Shown here: positions 1 to 6,759 of the stretch, piece after piece
Numbering within the stretch: position 1 is the stretch's first letter
How the letters are laid out: every line of letters begins with the position of its first letter
From: Celeribacter halophilus
Lineage (GTDB): Bacteria > Pseudomonadota > Alphaproteobacteria > Rhodobacterales > Rhodobacteraceae
Direction: 5' to 3'
NCBI RefSeq assembly: GCF_900114135.1
Contig: NZ_FORY01000004.1
Location: 62,001 to 126,000 of the forward strand
Length of the DNA: 64,000 nt
Program-made: the position numbers and the translations under genes
The notes under the pieces: model-generated
Database searches by the model: none
Seen by the model: the letters and a program-made list of their open reading frames with translations, nothing else
Told to the model about the DNA's origin: nothing

Positions 1-302
1 AGGCTTTGCACCCAGTCAAGCATGGAGCGTCCCGTTCCTGCGAGCATATGATAGCGCCCTGTCCCTTTGGGGCCGTGAACGATGGAGCCCTCAACACACA
101 GAATATCAAGCTCCTGCTCGCCCGCCTCGATCGACGCCAACAGATGCCGCACCTGCGCCCCGCTGGCCTCCGAAAAGGACGGGTGCCAGAGGAATTCGAG
201 CCCCGCTGCCGTAAAGAGATCAAAGACATTCGGGCTTTCTGCACACAGAAGCGACATTGTGCAGCCCCCGCAGCCCGCCGATTGCAACCAGAGAATATTC
301 AA
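1..302 (-). CDS. hupU: H2-sensing [NiFe] hydrogenase small subunit, 5' part only (HupU/HoxB)
   Basis: About the first 100 residues of the small subunit of a regulatory (H2-sensing) hydrogenase; the gene continues beyond the left edge. Family knowledge: HupU/HoxB pairs with HupV/HoxC in the cytoplasm and signals H2 to the kinase HupT/HoxJ. Seen: no twin-arginine leader, as expected for a sensor; the protein begins LNILWLQSAGCGGCTMS with the cluster-binding CGGC, then LDILCVEGSI and GPKGTGRYH. I chose TTG at 302, which overlaps the hupT stop in the sequence TTGA; the first ATG (residue 16) would remove the cysteine motif. Translational coupling to hupT is inferred from the overlap. Confidence 0.88.
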   Translation of the reverse strand, partial: MNILWLQSAGCGGCTMSLLCAESPNVFDLFTAAGLEFLWHPSFSEASGAQVRHLLASIEAGEQELDILCVEGSIVHGPKGTGRYHMLAGTGRSMLDWVQS

Positions 303-1630
303 ATTTGATCTCCCCGTTTGAGGGTCAGCCGGAAACAGGCCCCTTCTGCCACGTCCGGCAGATAGACCAAAGACCCGCCATGTTCCTCTGCAATTTTGTG
401 GGAAATAGACAGGCCCAGCCCCGTGCCTTGTCCGACCTCTTTTGTGGAGAAGAAAGGGTCAAAGATCGCGGCCCGCAACTCTTCGGGCACACCTGGACCG
501 TTATCACAGACCTGAAGCACTGCAAAATCATCCTGATAAGAGAGATTGACTTGTATTTCCGGTTCCTCGACATCCTGCATGGCGTCAGCCGCATTTTGCA
601 CGAGGTTCATAATGACCTGCTGGACATGCCCCAGCCGCCCTAAGGCTATACAAGGGCTTTCCCCCTCAACCGAGATTTTCATCCGGCTTTTCTGACCGCG
701 TTTGACCCATTCCGCCCCGATCCGCGCAGTTTGCGCCAAATCGAACGGCGCCACCTCGCCGGAACCATCAGCCGACAGGCGTCGCAAATCTTCGACAATG
801 TCGCGCACACGTTCCGCCCCGTCGTGCGCCCCTTCAATAGCCACGCGCAGGTTCTTCAAATCCCGTTCGAGTTTCAACTTGGAGCGTAGCTCGACAAGTT
901 CTTCACGGCTGGCCCCGGCCTGAACCTGTTCAAAATAGGCTTCGAACCGGTCGAGATATTTTTGCAGACTATGCGTATTCGCGTAGACGAAAGAGATGGG
1001 ATTGTTCAGCTCATGCGCAACACCAGCCAGCAACCGCCCCAAAGAGGCAAGTTTTTCGGTCCGCACCAATTGAGTCTGGGCCTGCTTGAGCTCTTCGAGG
1101 CTTTGCTCCAATTCGCGATAAGCGCGACGCACCTCACCCAAAGGCCGACCCGTCAGGATAATTCCACTCACCCGCTTGCGGCGATCCAGACGCGGCGCAA
1201 CACGAAAATCAACCGGACTGGCCCCTCCCGGTGTTTCCAGATCAACCTCGAACGTCTTTTCTTCTTTATCCCGCACAACTTCGGACATCGCCATGCCCAT
1301 TCGATCGCGCATTGCGCCTTCAAAAAAGGCCACCATAGGCCGTCCGATCAAAGCACTCTTTTCTTCTCCAATCGCAGAACAAAAAGACTGGCTCAAATCG
1401 GCGATAAATCCGTCCTTGTCCGTGACCACAAGATAGTCGGAGATTGACGCCATAATCGACCCGAGGAAGGTGCGCAGGCTGGACAGTTCCGCGTTCTGCG
1501 CCTCAAGCTGCTCCTGATAATCGACCAGCTCGGCATATGTTTTGTCTACCGCGTCGAGCACATCCACCCACGCCGCGTCATCAAAGCCGGGCTTGAGCTC
1601 TTCGCCCATTTTTGTGGAAATGTTCGCCAT
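299..1630 (-). CDS. hupT: Hydrogenase-regulating sensor histidine kinase HupT/HoxJ
   Basis: Soluble kinase of 443 residues with no membrane segment. Order: N-terminal coiled region, PAS domain (about 50-165), second coiled linker, HisKA-type dimerisation domain with VAHELNNP (His near 206), then an ATPase domain with N box NLVQNAADA, DNGPGVP and GTGLGLSI. The NNP form after the phospho-histidine is typical of HupT/NtrB-type kinases. Known role: with HupUV it controls phosphorylation of HupR and hydrogenase synthesis. Start chosen at the ATG preceded by AGGAGGTCTCT; a TTG 18 bases upstream lies before this ribosome site. Its stop overlaps the start of hupU, so the two are one transcript. hupR is not in the window. 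Confidence 0.88.
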   Translation of the reverse strand: MANISTKMGEELKPGFDDAAWVDVLDAVDKTYAELVDYQEQLEAQNAELSSLRTFLGSIMASISDYLVVTDKDGFIADLSQSFCSAIGEEKSALIGRPMVAFFEGAMRDRMGMAMSEVVRDKEEKTFEVDLETPGGASPVDFRVAPRLDRRKRVSGIILTGRPLGEVRRAYRELEQSLEELKQAQTQLVRTEKLASLGRLLAGVAHELNNPISFVYANTHSLQKYLDRFEAYFEQVQAGASREELVELRSKLKLERDLKNLRVAIEGAHDGAERVRDIVEDLRRLSADGSGEVAPFDLAQTARIGAEWVKRGQKSRMKISVEGESPCIALGRLGHVQQVIMNLVQNAADAMQDVEEPEIQVNLSYQDDFAVLQVCDNGPGVPEELRAAIFDPFFSTKEVGQGTGLGLSISHKIAEEHGGSLVYLPDVAEGACFRLTLKRGDQI

Positions 1631-1779
1631 AGAGACCTCCTGCTCCAAGCGTGTCAGCCACGCCGCAAGGACGCAATAGAATATTGCGATGGCCAGACCT
1701 CGAACCCTAGAGGTTTCGGCACGTCACCGACCTGATACCAAGCCTTTTGCGAAATGCGTCAGGCAAGCTCCCGTCATAC

Positions 1780-1810
1780 AAAAAAGAGCCGCTGTGATAA
1801 ACACAGCGGC
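1780..1810 (-). terminator. Rho-independent terminator, minus strand
   Basis: Perfect 9-bp stem GCCGCTGTG (1788-1796) / CACAGCGGC (1802-1810) with a 5-base loop. On the minus strand it is followed by a run of T (A-run 1780-1786 on plus). No intact minus-strand gene lies between it and the IS3 remnant, so it may be the former end of the esterase transcript, now separated by the insertion debris. Confidence 0.75.
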
Positions 1811-2084
1811 CTTGTAGTTCGAGCTGTACGAAGAAATTGGTGTAATGCAACCAACTTGGCAGGTACGAAAGTATATGTATCAAACTGAAATTATAAACGA
1901 AAGTAGAATCTTTTCCGAAAAAGACATATGTCGAAATTATGCGCCAAAGAGCATTATGTGACTTGGCGAATATTAACCACTTATCCGTCCCTGCGTATAT
2001 TTATGCCATGCAGGCACGAGCTATCGTCAAATCTAGGACCCAAGGGCTTGTCATACGGTGGCCTGATCCTAGTGGGATGGCTTG
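1811..2084. other. Intergenic, no gene supported
   Basis: AT-rich stretch between the terminator and the IS3 remnant. A 60-codon frame at 1928-2110 has no ribosome site and no recognisable content. Further decayed insertion-sequence sequence is possible here but I could not align it to a family. Confidence 0.5.
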
Positions 2085-2395
2085 ATGACGTCTATGCAAT
2101 CGACACCTAACTGAACGCTGGCGAGGTGTGAAAAATCGCCCAGCTTACGCCAGTTTTTGATCGCACAGAATTGCCTGTTCACCTGATCTAATGGATATGA
2201 CAGGGCTTTGTCCGACCATGTCGTCTTGATCTTCTTGCCACGCCGAACACCTTTAATTCCTATGTCGCGTATTTAGTGCTCAACAGTGCAGTGAACGATG
2301 TCAAACCTCTCTCGTTACATTGCATGCCAAAGTTTACGTGCGCCATACACCTCACGATCTTTGCTGGTGACGGCTTTGATGGAGGCGGCGAGCAC
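2085..2395 (-). pseudogene. Decayed IS3-family transposase (OrfB) fragment
   Basis: Reading the minus strand from 2395 gives VLAASIKAVTSKDREVYGAR, then KLWHAM, a stop, RERFDIVHCTVEH, a second stop, then IRDIGIKGVRRGKKIKTTW and YPLDQVNRQF. This is the HTH/linker part of IS3-family OrfB (the EVYGARK...L.REGFDVARCTVERLMRDLGL...PLDLVNRQF pattern). A weaker continuation, GDFSHLASVQ, lines up with the usual SDFTYVSTWQ that carries the first catalytic Asp. Two in-frame stops and no downstream DDE region show it is dead. No terminal repeats were found. It lies directly upstream of the hup side and downstream of the esterase. Confidence 0.75.
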
Positions 2396-2426
2396 ACATT
2401 GAATCACTAGGGTAGCGAGGATAACG

Positions 2427-3365
2427 CTACTCGCCATAGCCGCGCGTCAGGACGGCATCGATATGCAAAAGGGCCTGTTCCAGAGACGACCGCCAGAATC
2501 TCCAGTCATGACCGCCCTCGCTGACCCGAAACCGGTGACGGATGCCTGCCTTGCGCAGGGTGACGTGCAGGTCTGCTGTGCCTTCGAAAAACGGATCATC
2601 CGCACCGATGTCGAAATAGAGACGCGGCACGCGAGAAAAACGTGCTGCGTCAGTCTGCGCCACCAATGTCTCTCCCTGTATCGCGTCCCCAGCTTCGTTC
2701 AGCCGCGCCTTCCCCTCCAGTTCCGCGCCCAAAACACCGGCGTAGCGGCTGCGATAGGCGGCGGGCGACAGTCCGAGAACCTGATCTTCGGTCCGGAAGG
2801 CCGAACTGAGCGCGGCAACACCGGCAAAGGCATCCGGCGCACGCAGTTGATAGACCACCCCGGCAAGCGCCCCCATTGATATTCCAAGAATGGCGCGGGC
2901 ATCACCGCTGGCGATGGCCTTGTGGCGGGTTTCGACGGCGGGGATGAAATCCTCGAAGAACATGTCCTCCCAGAGCATCGTGTCGTCCTGATCGTTCAGA
3001 AAATAAGTCGCCACCTCATTTGTTTCATCGCGGCGGCCATCGGGGGCAATGGCAATCAGCGGGCGGATTGTGCCGTCTTCGATCAGACGGTCGAGCATCT
3101 TGTCGAGACCGGCAAGCGTGAACCAGTCGCTTGGCTGCCCGCTGCCGCCTCCATGCAGGAGATAAAGGACGGGATAGCTGCGATCATCGGCATCATACCC
3201 GGGTGGCAGATAGATAGCGTAACGGACCAGCTCTCCCAAGGTGTCGCTGCGTGCCGCATTGTTAAACCGGACCTCCGCATGGAGCGGGGTGCTGAGTGAA
3301 CCGATCGCGAGAGACAGGCCGACCAAAGCCATTAACATGAACCGCTTGATCCCGAGGCCCTCCAT
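2427..3365 (-). CDS. Secreted esterase of the putative esterase (EstD/Fes-like) alpha/beta hydrolase family
   Basis: About 312 residues. An N-terminal signal peptide (KRF followed by a hydrophobic stretch, ending near TPLHAEV) predicts export. The rest is an alpha/beta hydrolase: oxyanion-region LLHGGGSG, nucleophile elbow GISMG (Ser about residue 163), acid region DIGADDPF, catalytic His in GGHDWRF near the C terminus. This arrangement is that of the putative esterase family, which includes feruloyl-esterase-like and S-formylglutathione-hydrolase-like enzymes; substrate unknown. The frame is open to a GTG at 3428, but the ATG at 3365 places the signal peptide correctly. Neither start has a strong ribosome site. 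No co-transcribed neighbour. Confidence 0.72.
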   Translation of the reverse strand: MEGLGIKRFMLMALVGLSLAIGSLSTPLHAEVRFNNAARSDTLGELVRYAIYLPPGYDADDRSYPVLYLLHGGGSGQPSDWFTLAGLDKMLDRLIEDGTIRPLIAIAPDGRRDETNEVATYFLNDQDDTMLWEDMFFEDFIPAVETRHKAIASGDARAILGISMGALAGVVYQLRAPDAFAGVAALSSAFRTEDQVLGLSPAAYRSRYAGVLGAELEGKARLNEAGDAIQGETLVAQTDAARFSRVPRLYFDIGADDPFFEGTADLHVTLRKAGIRHRFRVSEGGHDWRFWRSSLEQALLHIDAVLTRGYGE

Positions 3366-3673
3366 ATGAACGACCGAGAAGATCCCCGGCGCAAGGTTTC
3401 TGCCCGTGTTCAAAACGCGGGCACTCACAACCTATGATTGAGGAAAGGTCGGATAATGGCAAGCGTGTCGTTTTCCCATCAATTGGACTGCGTAACTCGC
3501 GCAATCATGGGGGAAGGCACGCAGGAAGGAGAACACTTCGCACCCTTAAATTTACACCCAAATGGATAGGAAGAATCGGCAATTATTTAAAAAAACCATT
3601 CTTTAGTTGTACAAATATTCCTGAATGGGCAATCCTCAGCTTGGGTGGTGCCGTGATAAAGGATTGATAAAGC
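3366..3673. other. Divergent intergenic region between esterase and Hint-protein genes
   Basis: About 300 bases holding the promoters of two divergent genes. The half nearer the Hint gene (from about 3560) is notably AT-rich. I see no clear operator or hairpin. A modest AAAGGA lies 10 bases before the 3674 start. Confidence 0.4.
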
Positions 3674-4906
3674 ATGCCGTATTCAACGCAGTTGCCCAAC
3701 GGATTGATTACTTTAGATGTCGATGGCCTTCCCGTTGTAGACACCAATTTCATAAGCATTCTCAATAACCTTGGCGATAGTACAGAGTTTACGGACTACA
3801 ATGTTCCCGAAGAGCAGGGCCCGACAGAACTCAGCTATGGTGATGACTTCAACATAGTCAATGATGACGGGGCAGGCACCAGCACCAGCGTGGATTCGGG
3901 CACATATTTAGGAAGTTTTACCCTGTCGACGGCCACTGTTTCGGCAAATCTTCTTGGACTGGCTGGGGTCACCGTGTCGTTAAATCCGATTGAGGGCGAA
4001 CTTTACCAGGACGAAGACGGAAATTTTTTCATGATAACCGATGAGCCTCTCGACGAGGACCATCTCGGGATCACCATCGAAGTAGATACGTTCCTTGGGG
4101 GCGTGACATCTGTTGAACTTAACCTTTCTGACACCTTGGACGATGTTCCTGTCGTCGGAAATGCCGTAGCCCCACTTGTTCAAAGTCTTTTGGATACAGC
4201 GGTTGTGACTTTTGAAGTCGATACAACCGGCACGCTCACGTTTAACGATACCGATCTTGTTTGTTTTACCTCGGGTACATTGATCAAAACGGCTCATGGT
4301 GAAGTCCCTGTCGAAGCCCTTCAGTTGGGAGACCAGGTTCTGACACTTAATTTGGGGTATCAAGAGATCCGCTGGATTGGGGCCCGTACTCTTTCTTCAA
4401 CGCAATTGAAGGCGCACCCGAAGTTTCTTCCCATTCGCATTGCCGCAGACGCACTTGGCGTGAACCAGCCTGAGCATGATCTCCTTGTTTCGCCTCAGCA
4501 TCGGATATTGATTCATTCGATCATTGCGGAGCGGATGTTTGGGCAATCCGAAGTACTGGTGGCCGCAAAGCAGCTTCTTGAAGTGGATGGAATTGAGATC
4601 GCAGATGATGTTACCGAAGTGACTTACTGGCACTTCATGTTTGATGCTCATCAGATTGTTTTCGCGAATGGAGCGGCAACAGAGAGTTTGTACACGGGCT
4701 CTGAGGCATTGAAAGCCGTTGGAAGAGAGGCACGCCAAGAGATACTCGATATTTTCCCTGAGCTTGGCAAAGAAGGCTTGCATGCCTTTAAACCGGCACG
4801 GTTTCTGGTCTCTGGCCGTCGTGGTCGTCGTCTGGCGAAAAGGACGGCGCTCAATAACAAAATGTTAGTGGCGGGACAGGATCCGGCTGTGTCAGCCCAA
4901 CATTAA
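3674..4906 (+). CDS. Hint_2 (hedgehog/intein-type) domain protein
   Basis: 410 residues. The first half is acidic and rich in D, T, G and V, like surface or secreted beta proteins. From about residue 197 a Hint_2 domain starts at CFTSGTLIKTAHG, with VPVEALQLGDQVLT, then the histidine-containing VSPQHR about 80 residues on, and VTYWHFMFD. In Hint domains the first Cys and later His drive self-splicing or self-cleavage; Rhodobacteraceae have many such orphan Hint proteins, usually secreted, of unknown role. There is C-terminal sequence after the domain (about 60 basic residues, RRGRRLAKR). No cleavable signal peptide is visible, so export, if any, would be by another route (type I is an inference). 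Confidence 0.8.
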   Translation: MPYSTQLPNGLITLDVDGLPVVDTNFISILNNLGDSTEFTDYNVPEEQGPTELSYGDDFNIVNDDGAGTSTSVDSGTYLGSFTLSTATVSANLLGLAGVTVSLNPIEGELYQDEDGNFFMITDEPLDEDHLGITIEVDTFLGGVTSVELNLSDTLDDVPVVGNAVAPLVQSLLDTAVVTFEVDTTGTLTFNDTDLVCFTSGTLIKTAHGEVPVEALQLGDQVLTLNLGYQEIRWIGARTLSSTQLKAHPKFLPIRIAADALGVNQPEHDLLVSPQHRILIHSIIAERMFGQSEVLVAAKQLLEVDGIEIADDVTEVTYWHFMFDAHQIVFANGAATESLYTGSEALKAVGREARQEILDIFPELGKEGLHAFKPARFLVSGRRGRRLAKRTALNNKMLVAGQDPAVSAQH

Positions 4907-5070
4907 TTGGAAGTCCATTGAACAGCGAAAAGCATTTTGAAACTGAAGTCCAATATGCCTTGTTAACACGGCGGGCCTAATATTTTGGCGCGTAATGGAG
5001 GTTCATAAAGCGGGTGTTCGGTCTATAGCACAAAGCCATCAAATGGGGTTTCTATCCTGCCCGCAAACAC

Positions 5071-5105
5071 AAAAATGCCGCCGGGAGGGGACTCCGGCGG
5101 CATTT
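5071..5105 (-). terminator. Terminator of the copy A secreted-protein gene
   Basis: Strong hairpin: AATGCCGCCGGGA pairs with TCCGGCGGCATT around a short G-rich loop. T residues follow on the minus strand (ATTTTTG) and a shorter T run follows on plus, so it may work both ways, also ending the Hint gene transcript. The same hairpin is at 11764-11798. Confidence 0.85.
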
Positions 5106-5157
5106 CAGATTTCCATCCACCCTGAGCACTCAGGCTCAGGGCGAACGGGACCACCTC

Positions 5158-5502
5158 TTATTGGTAGTTGTTGATGCTTTTGTCGGCGAGAGTTGCGCCA
5201 TTGGAGCCAACGAGGACGAACTCAAGGTTGGATTGAGCAGCACCTGCGTCGAGGCTCACTTTCACATCGGTGTTTGCGCCGGCGTTCACGTCGGCCGAGC
5301 CGAGCAGAGCCACACGCTCGCCACCGTGGACGGAGTAGACTTCCAGAGTTGCCGGAGCTTCGGCACGCACGAGTTCAACGTTCGCAACGGTTTTGGTGGC
5401 GGACTGGTTGCCCGGGATGATGTAGTTGGGGCCTGCAACAGCGGCAGTGCCAGCAACAGCAACGATAGCGGCGGCGGTCAGTGTTTTGAGGGAGAATGTC
5501 AT
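5158..5502 (-). CDS. Small secreted protein of unknown function, copy A
   Basis: 114 residues. A classical signal peptide (MTFSLKTLTAAAIVAVAG.. ending AVAG or AVAGP) is followed by a short mature part of about 90 residues with no cysteine and a beta-rich look (VELVRAEAPATLEVYSVHGG, DVKVSLDAG). I do not recognise the family. Start chosen at 5502: AAGGA lies 8 bases before it; an in-frame ATG six codons upstream overlaps that ribosome site. The copy B protein (11964-12308) differs only at two positions (A/S after the PGNQS, A/T in LLGS.DVN). Followed by its own strong terminator, so it is monocistronic and probably well expressed. Confidence 0.82.
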   Translation of the reverse strand: MTFSLKTLTAAAIVAVAGTAAVAGPNYIIPGNQSATKTVANVELVRAEAPATLEVYSVHGGERVALLGSADVNAGANTDVKVSLDAGAAQSNLEFVLVGSNGATLADKSINNYQ

Positions 5503-5826
5503 GGTTGTGGTCCTTTTCATTTCATTTCTAGTTGTGGGTGACGCGGTCTGTTCGTTTTTGCGTCTCTCGATGAAATGATATTTAGGGTATTGTCCTGAAT
5601 GTTTAAAGGTGAACAAATATAAGGATTTACACAAATTAATGCGCGAAAACGCACATCAAACTTCAGCGACCCATACGCCAATCTTCGTGATCTCTTGTAA
5701 CAATGTCAAAAGCGATCAGTTTTATGGATTTTCTGTACGTTATCTGTGTATGTGTGAATATGCACGGAATGTCTGAGGCGCGGCGATGTATGTCAGGGAT
5801 CGTACGCCCTCACGCGTGAAATTCTA
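5503..5826. other. Upstream region of copy A, then unique sequence up to the IS
   Basis: To about 5789 this is the duplicated upstream region shared with 12309-12596; the conserved blocks include TTGCGTCTCTCGATGAAATG and TTCTTGTAACAATGTC-like stretches, suggesting retained promoter elements. 5790-5826 is unique and borders the IS5-family element. No gene supported. Confidence 0.6.
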
Positions 5827-5840
5827 GGGCCCGTGGACAA

Positions 5841-6212
5841 TCAACGCGACGCAATTAAGGCTGCCACGAGGTTCCAGTTGGCGGCATAGCTACAATCGGT
5901 TTTATCGTAGCGTGTGGCTATGCCTCTGAATTCCTTTATCTTTGCGAAGTAGTTCTCGACCAGATGCCGCCATTTATATATCTCTGCATCATAGTCGCGC
6001 TGAATTTTTCGATTGGTTTTGGGTGGGATCACGGCTGTTGAACCGCGTTCGTCTAGGTCTTGTATTAACCAGTCCGCATCAAACGCCTTATCCGCCAGCA
6101 GCGCATCGAATGACACGCCCCTGATCAACGGCGCAACACCTTTCATATCATGCGCTTGTCCCGGCAGCAGCAAGAAGCGCACCAGATTGCCGAGCGCATC
6201 CACCAATGCCAC
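5841..6212 (-). CDS. IS5-family transposase, C-terminal frame (OrfB)
   Basis: Catalytic C-terminal half, about 123 residues in the open frame, expressed as an OrfAB fusion by -1 frameshifting rather than from its own start (inference from the overlap and the slippery run upstream). It carries the second catalytic Asp in LLADKAFDAD and the Glu in WRHLVENYFAKIKEFR, with the usual spacing of the IS5 DDE domain. The stop is only about 15 bases from the left inverted repeat, as is usual for this compact group. Confidence 0.85.
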   Translation of the reverse strand: MALVDALGNLVRFLLLPGQAHDMKGVAPLIRGVSFDALLADKAFDADWLIQDLDERGSTAVIPPKTNRKIQRDYDAEIYKWRHLVENYFAKIKEFRGIATRYDKTDCSYAANWNLVAALIASR

Positions 6213-6223
6213 AATCTTGGTCG

Positions 6224-6598
6224 TCAGCCCCCCGCGCGAGCGTCCAATGGCCTGAGCCTGAGTCCCCCTTTTGCGCCGGTTGCCTTCTGGTGGACCTGAA
6301 CAATAGTGCCGTCAATGAGTGCATATTCGAAATCTGGATCACAGCTCACGGCTTTAAAAAGCCTTTCGAATACGCCTGCCATGGCCCAGCGACGAAACCT
6401 CCGGAACTGGCTGTTCCAGTTGCCAAAAGCAGGTGGCAAATCTCGCCACGGCGACCCAGTGCGCACCCGCCAGAAGACCGCTTCCAGAAATAGGCGATTG
6501 TCCTTTGCCGTGGCTCCGGCATCGCCGACCTTACCCGGAAGATGCGGCTCAATCCGCTGCCACAATTGATCTGTAATCACAAAGCGCTGCTCGATCAT
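6224..6598 (-). CDS. IS5-family transposase, N-terminal frame (OrfA)
   Basis: 124 residues: helix-turn-helix-like N terminus (ITDQLWQRIEPHLPG), the DUF4096-type WRVRTGSPWRDLPP segment, and the first catalytic Asp in YALIDGTIVQVH. The frame leaves the transposase reading at GAKGG and ends shortly after. A slippery A-AAA-GGG (reverse of plus 6263-6269 region) allows a -1 shift into OrfB, which continues as GTQAQAIGRSRGG in the new frame, the sequence normally found there in intact IS427-group enzymes. Confidence 0.85.
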   Translation of the reverse strand: MIEQRFVITDQLWQRIEPHLPGKVGDAGATAKDNRLFLEAVFWRVRTGSPWRDLPPAFGNWNSQFRRFRRWAMAGVFERLFKAVSCDPDFEYALIDGTIVQVHQKATGAKGGLRLRPLDARAGG

Positions 6599-6670
6599 TC
6601 AAACCTCCTTTTGGGAGACTTGAATCAGAAATCAAACCCGATGGGAATCCTGATTGTCCACAGGCCCTAA

Positions 6671-6705
6671 TTTCCGGATCACATTTTTTTTCCGGATCAC
6701 ATTTT
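6671..6705. repeat. Two direct copies of a 17-base motif
   Basis: TTTCCGGATCACATTTT occurs at 6671-6687 and 6689-6705, an 18-base period, directly between the IS end and the promoter of the lipid operon. It could be a tandem activator site or a product of the insertion; the first copy starts two bases after the TA flank. Confidence 0.7.
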
Positions 6706-6734
6706 GATCCAAATGCCTGCTCGCTCCGTATTTA
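6705..6734 (+). promoter_or_regulatory. Candidate ECF (RpoE/ChrR-type) promoter of the lipid operon
   Basis: TGATCC (6705-6710), 18 bases, then TATTTA (6729-6734), 26 bases before the start codon. TGATCC is the -35 element I recall for the singlet-oxygen sigma-E of Rhodobacter sphaeroides. The same TGATCCAAA with the same 18-base gap precedes the fasciclin gene at 11130. The -10 is less convincing than the -35. Confidence 0.6.
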
Positions 6735-6759
6735 CTACATAGAACAAGCAGGAAATTGT

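Larger units (their letters stand above)
5068..5789. repeat. Duplicated 0.72 kb unit, copy A (terminator + secreted-protein gene + promoter)
   Basis: Nearly the same sequence recurs in the same orientation at 11761-12596. Similarity starts at CACAAAAATGCCGCC, covers the terminator, the whole coding sequence and the upstream region, and fades after GAATATGCACGGAATGTCTG. The coding part differs at two residues only, the upstream part more. Copy A lacks the 110-base insert present in copy B. Confidence 0.9.
5827..6667 (-). mobile_element. Complete IS5-family (IS427-like) insertion sequence
   Basis: 841 bases. Ends are inverted repeats of about 17-19 bases with one mismatch: left GGGCCCGTGGACAATCA, right (reverse complement) GGGCCTGTGGACAATCA. 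Both ends are flanked by TA, which fits the 2-base TA target duplication of this group. It holds the two overlapping transposase frames below, both undamaged, so it may be active. Confidence 0.88.

Noticed and set aside
1928-2110. 60-codon plus-strand frame near the IS3 remnant
   Set aside because: No ribosome site, odd composition and overlap with the remnant region.
5158-5634. 158-codon form of the copy A secreted protein
   Set aside because: The extension lies in the promoter part of the repeat and is not open in copy B; the ribosome site and signal peptide support the start at 5502.
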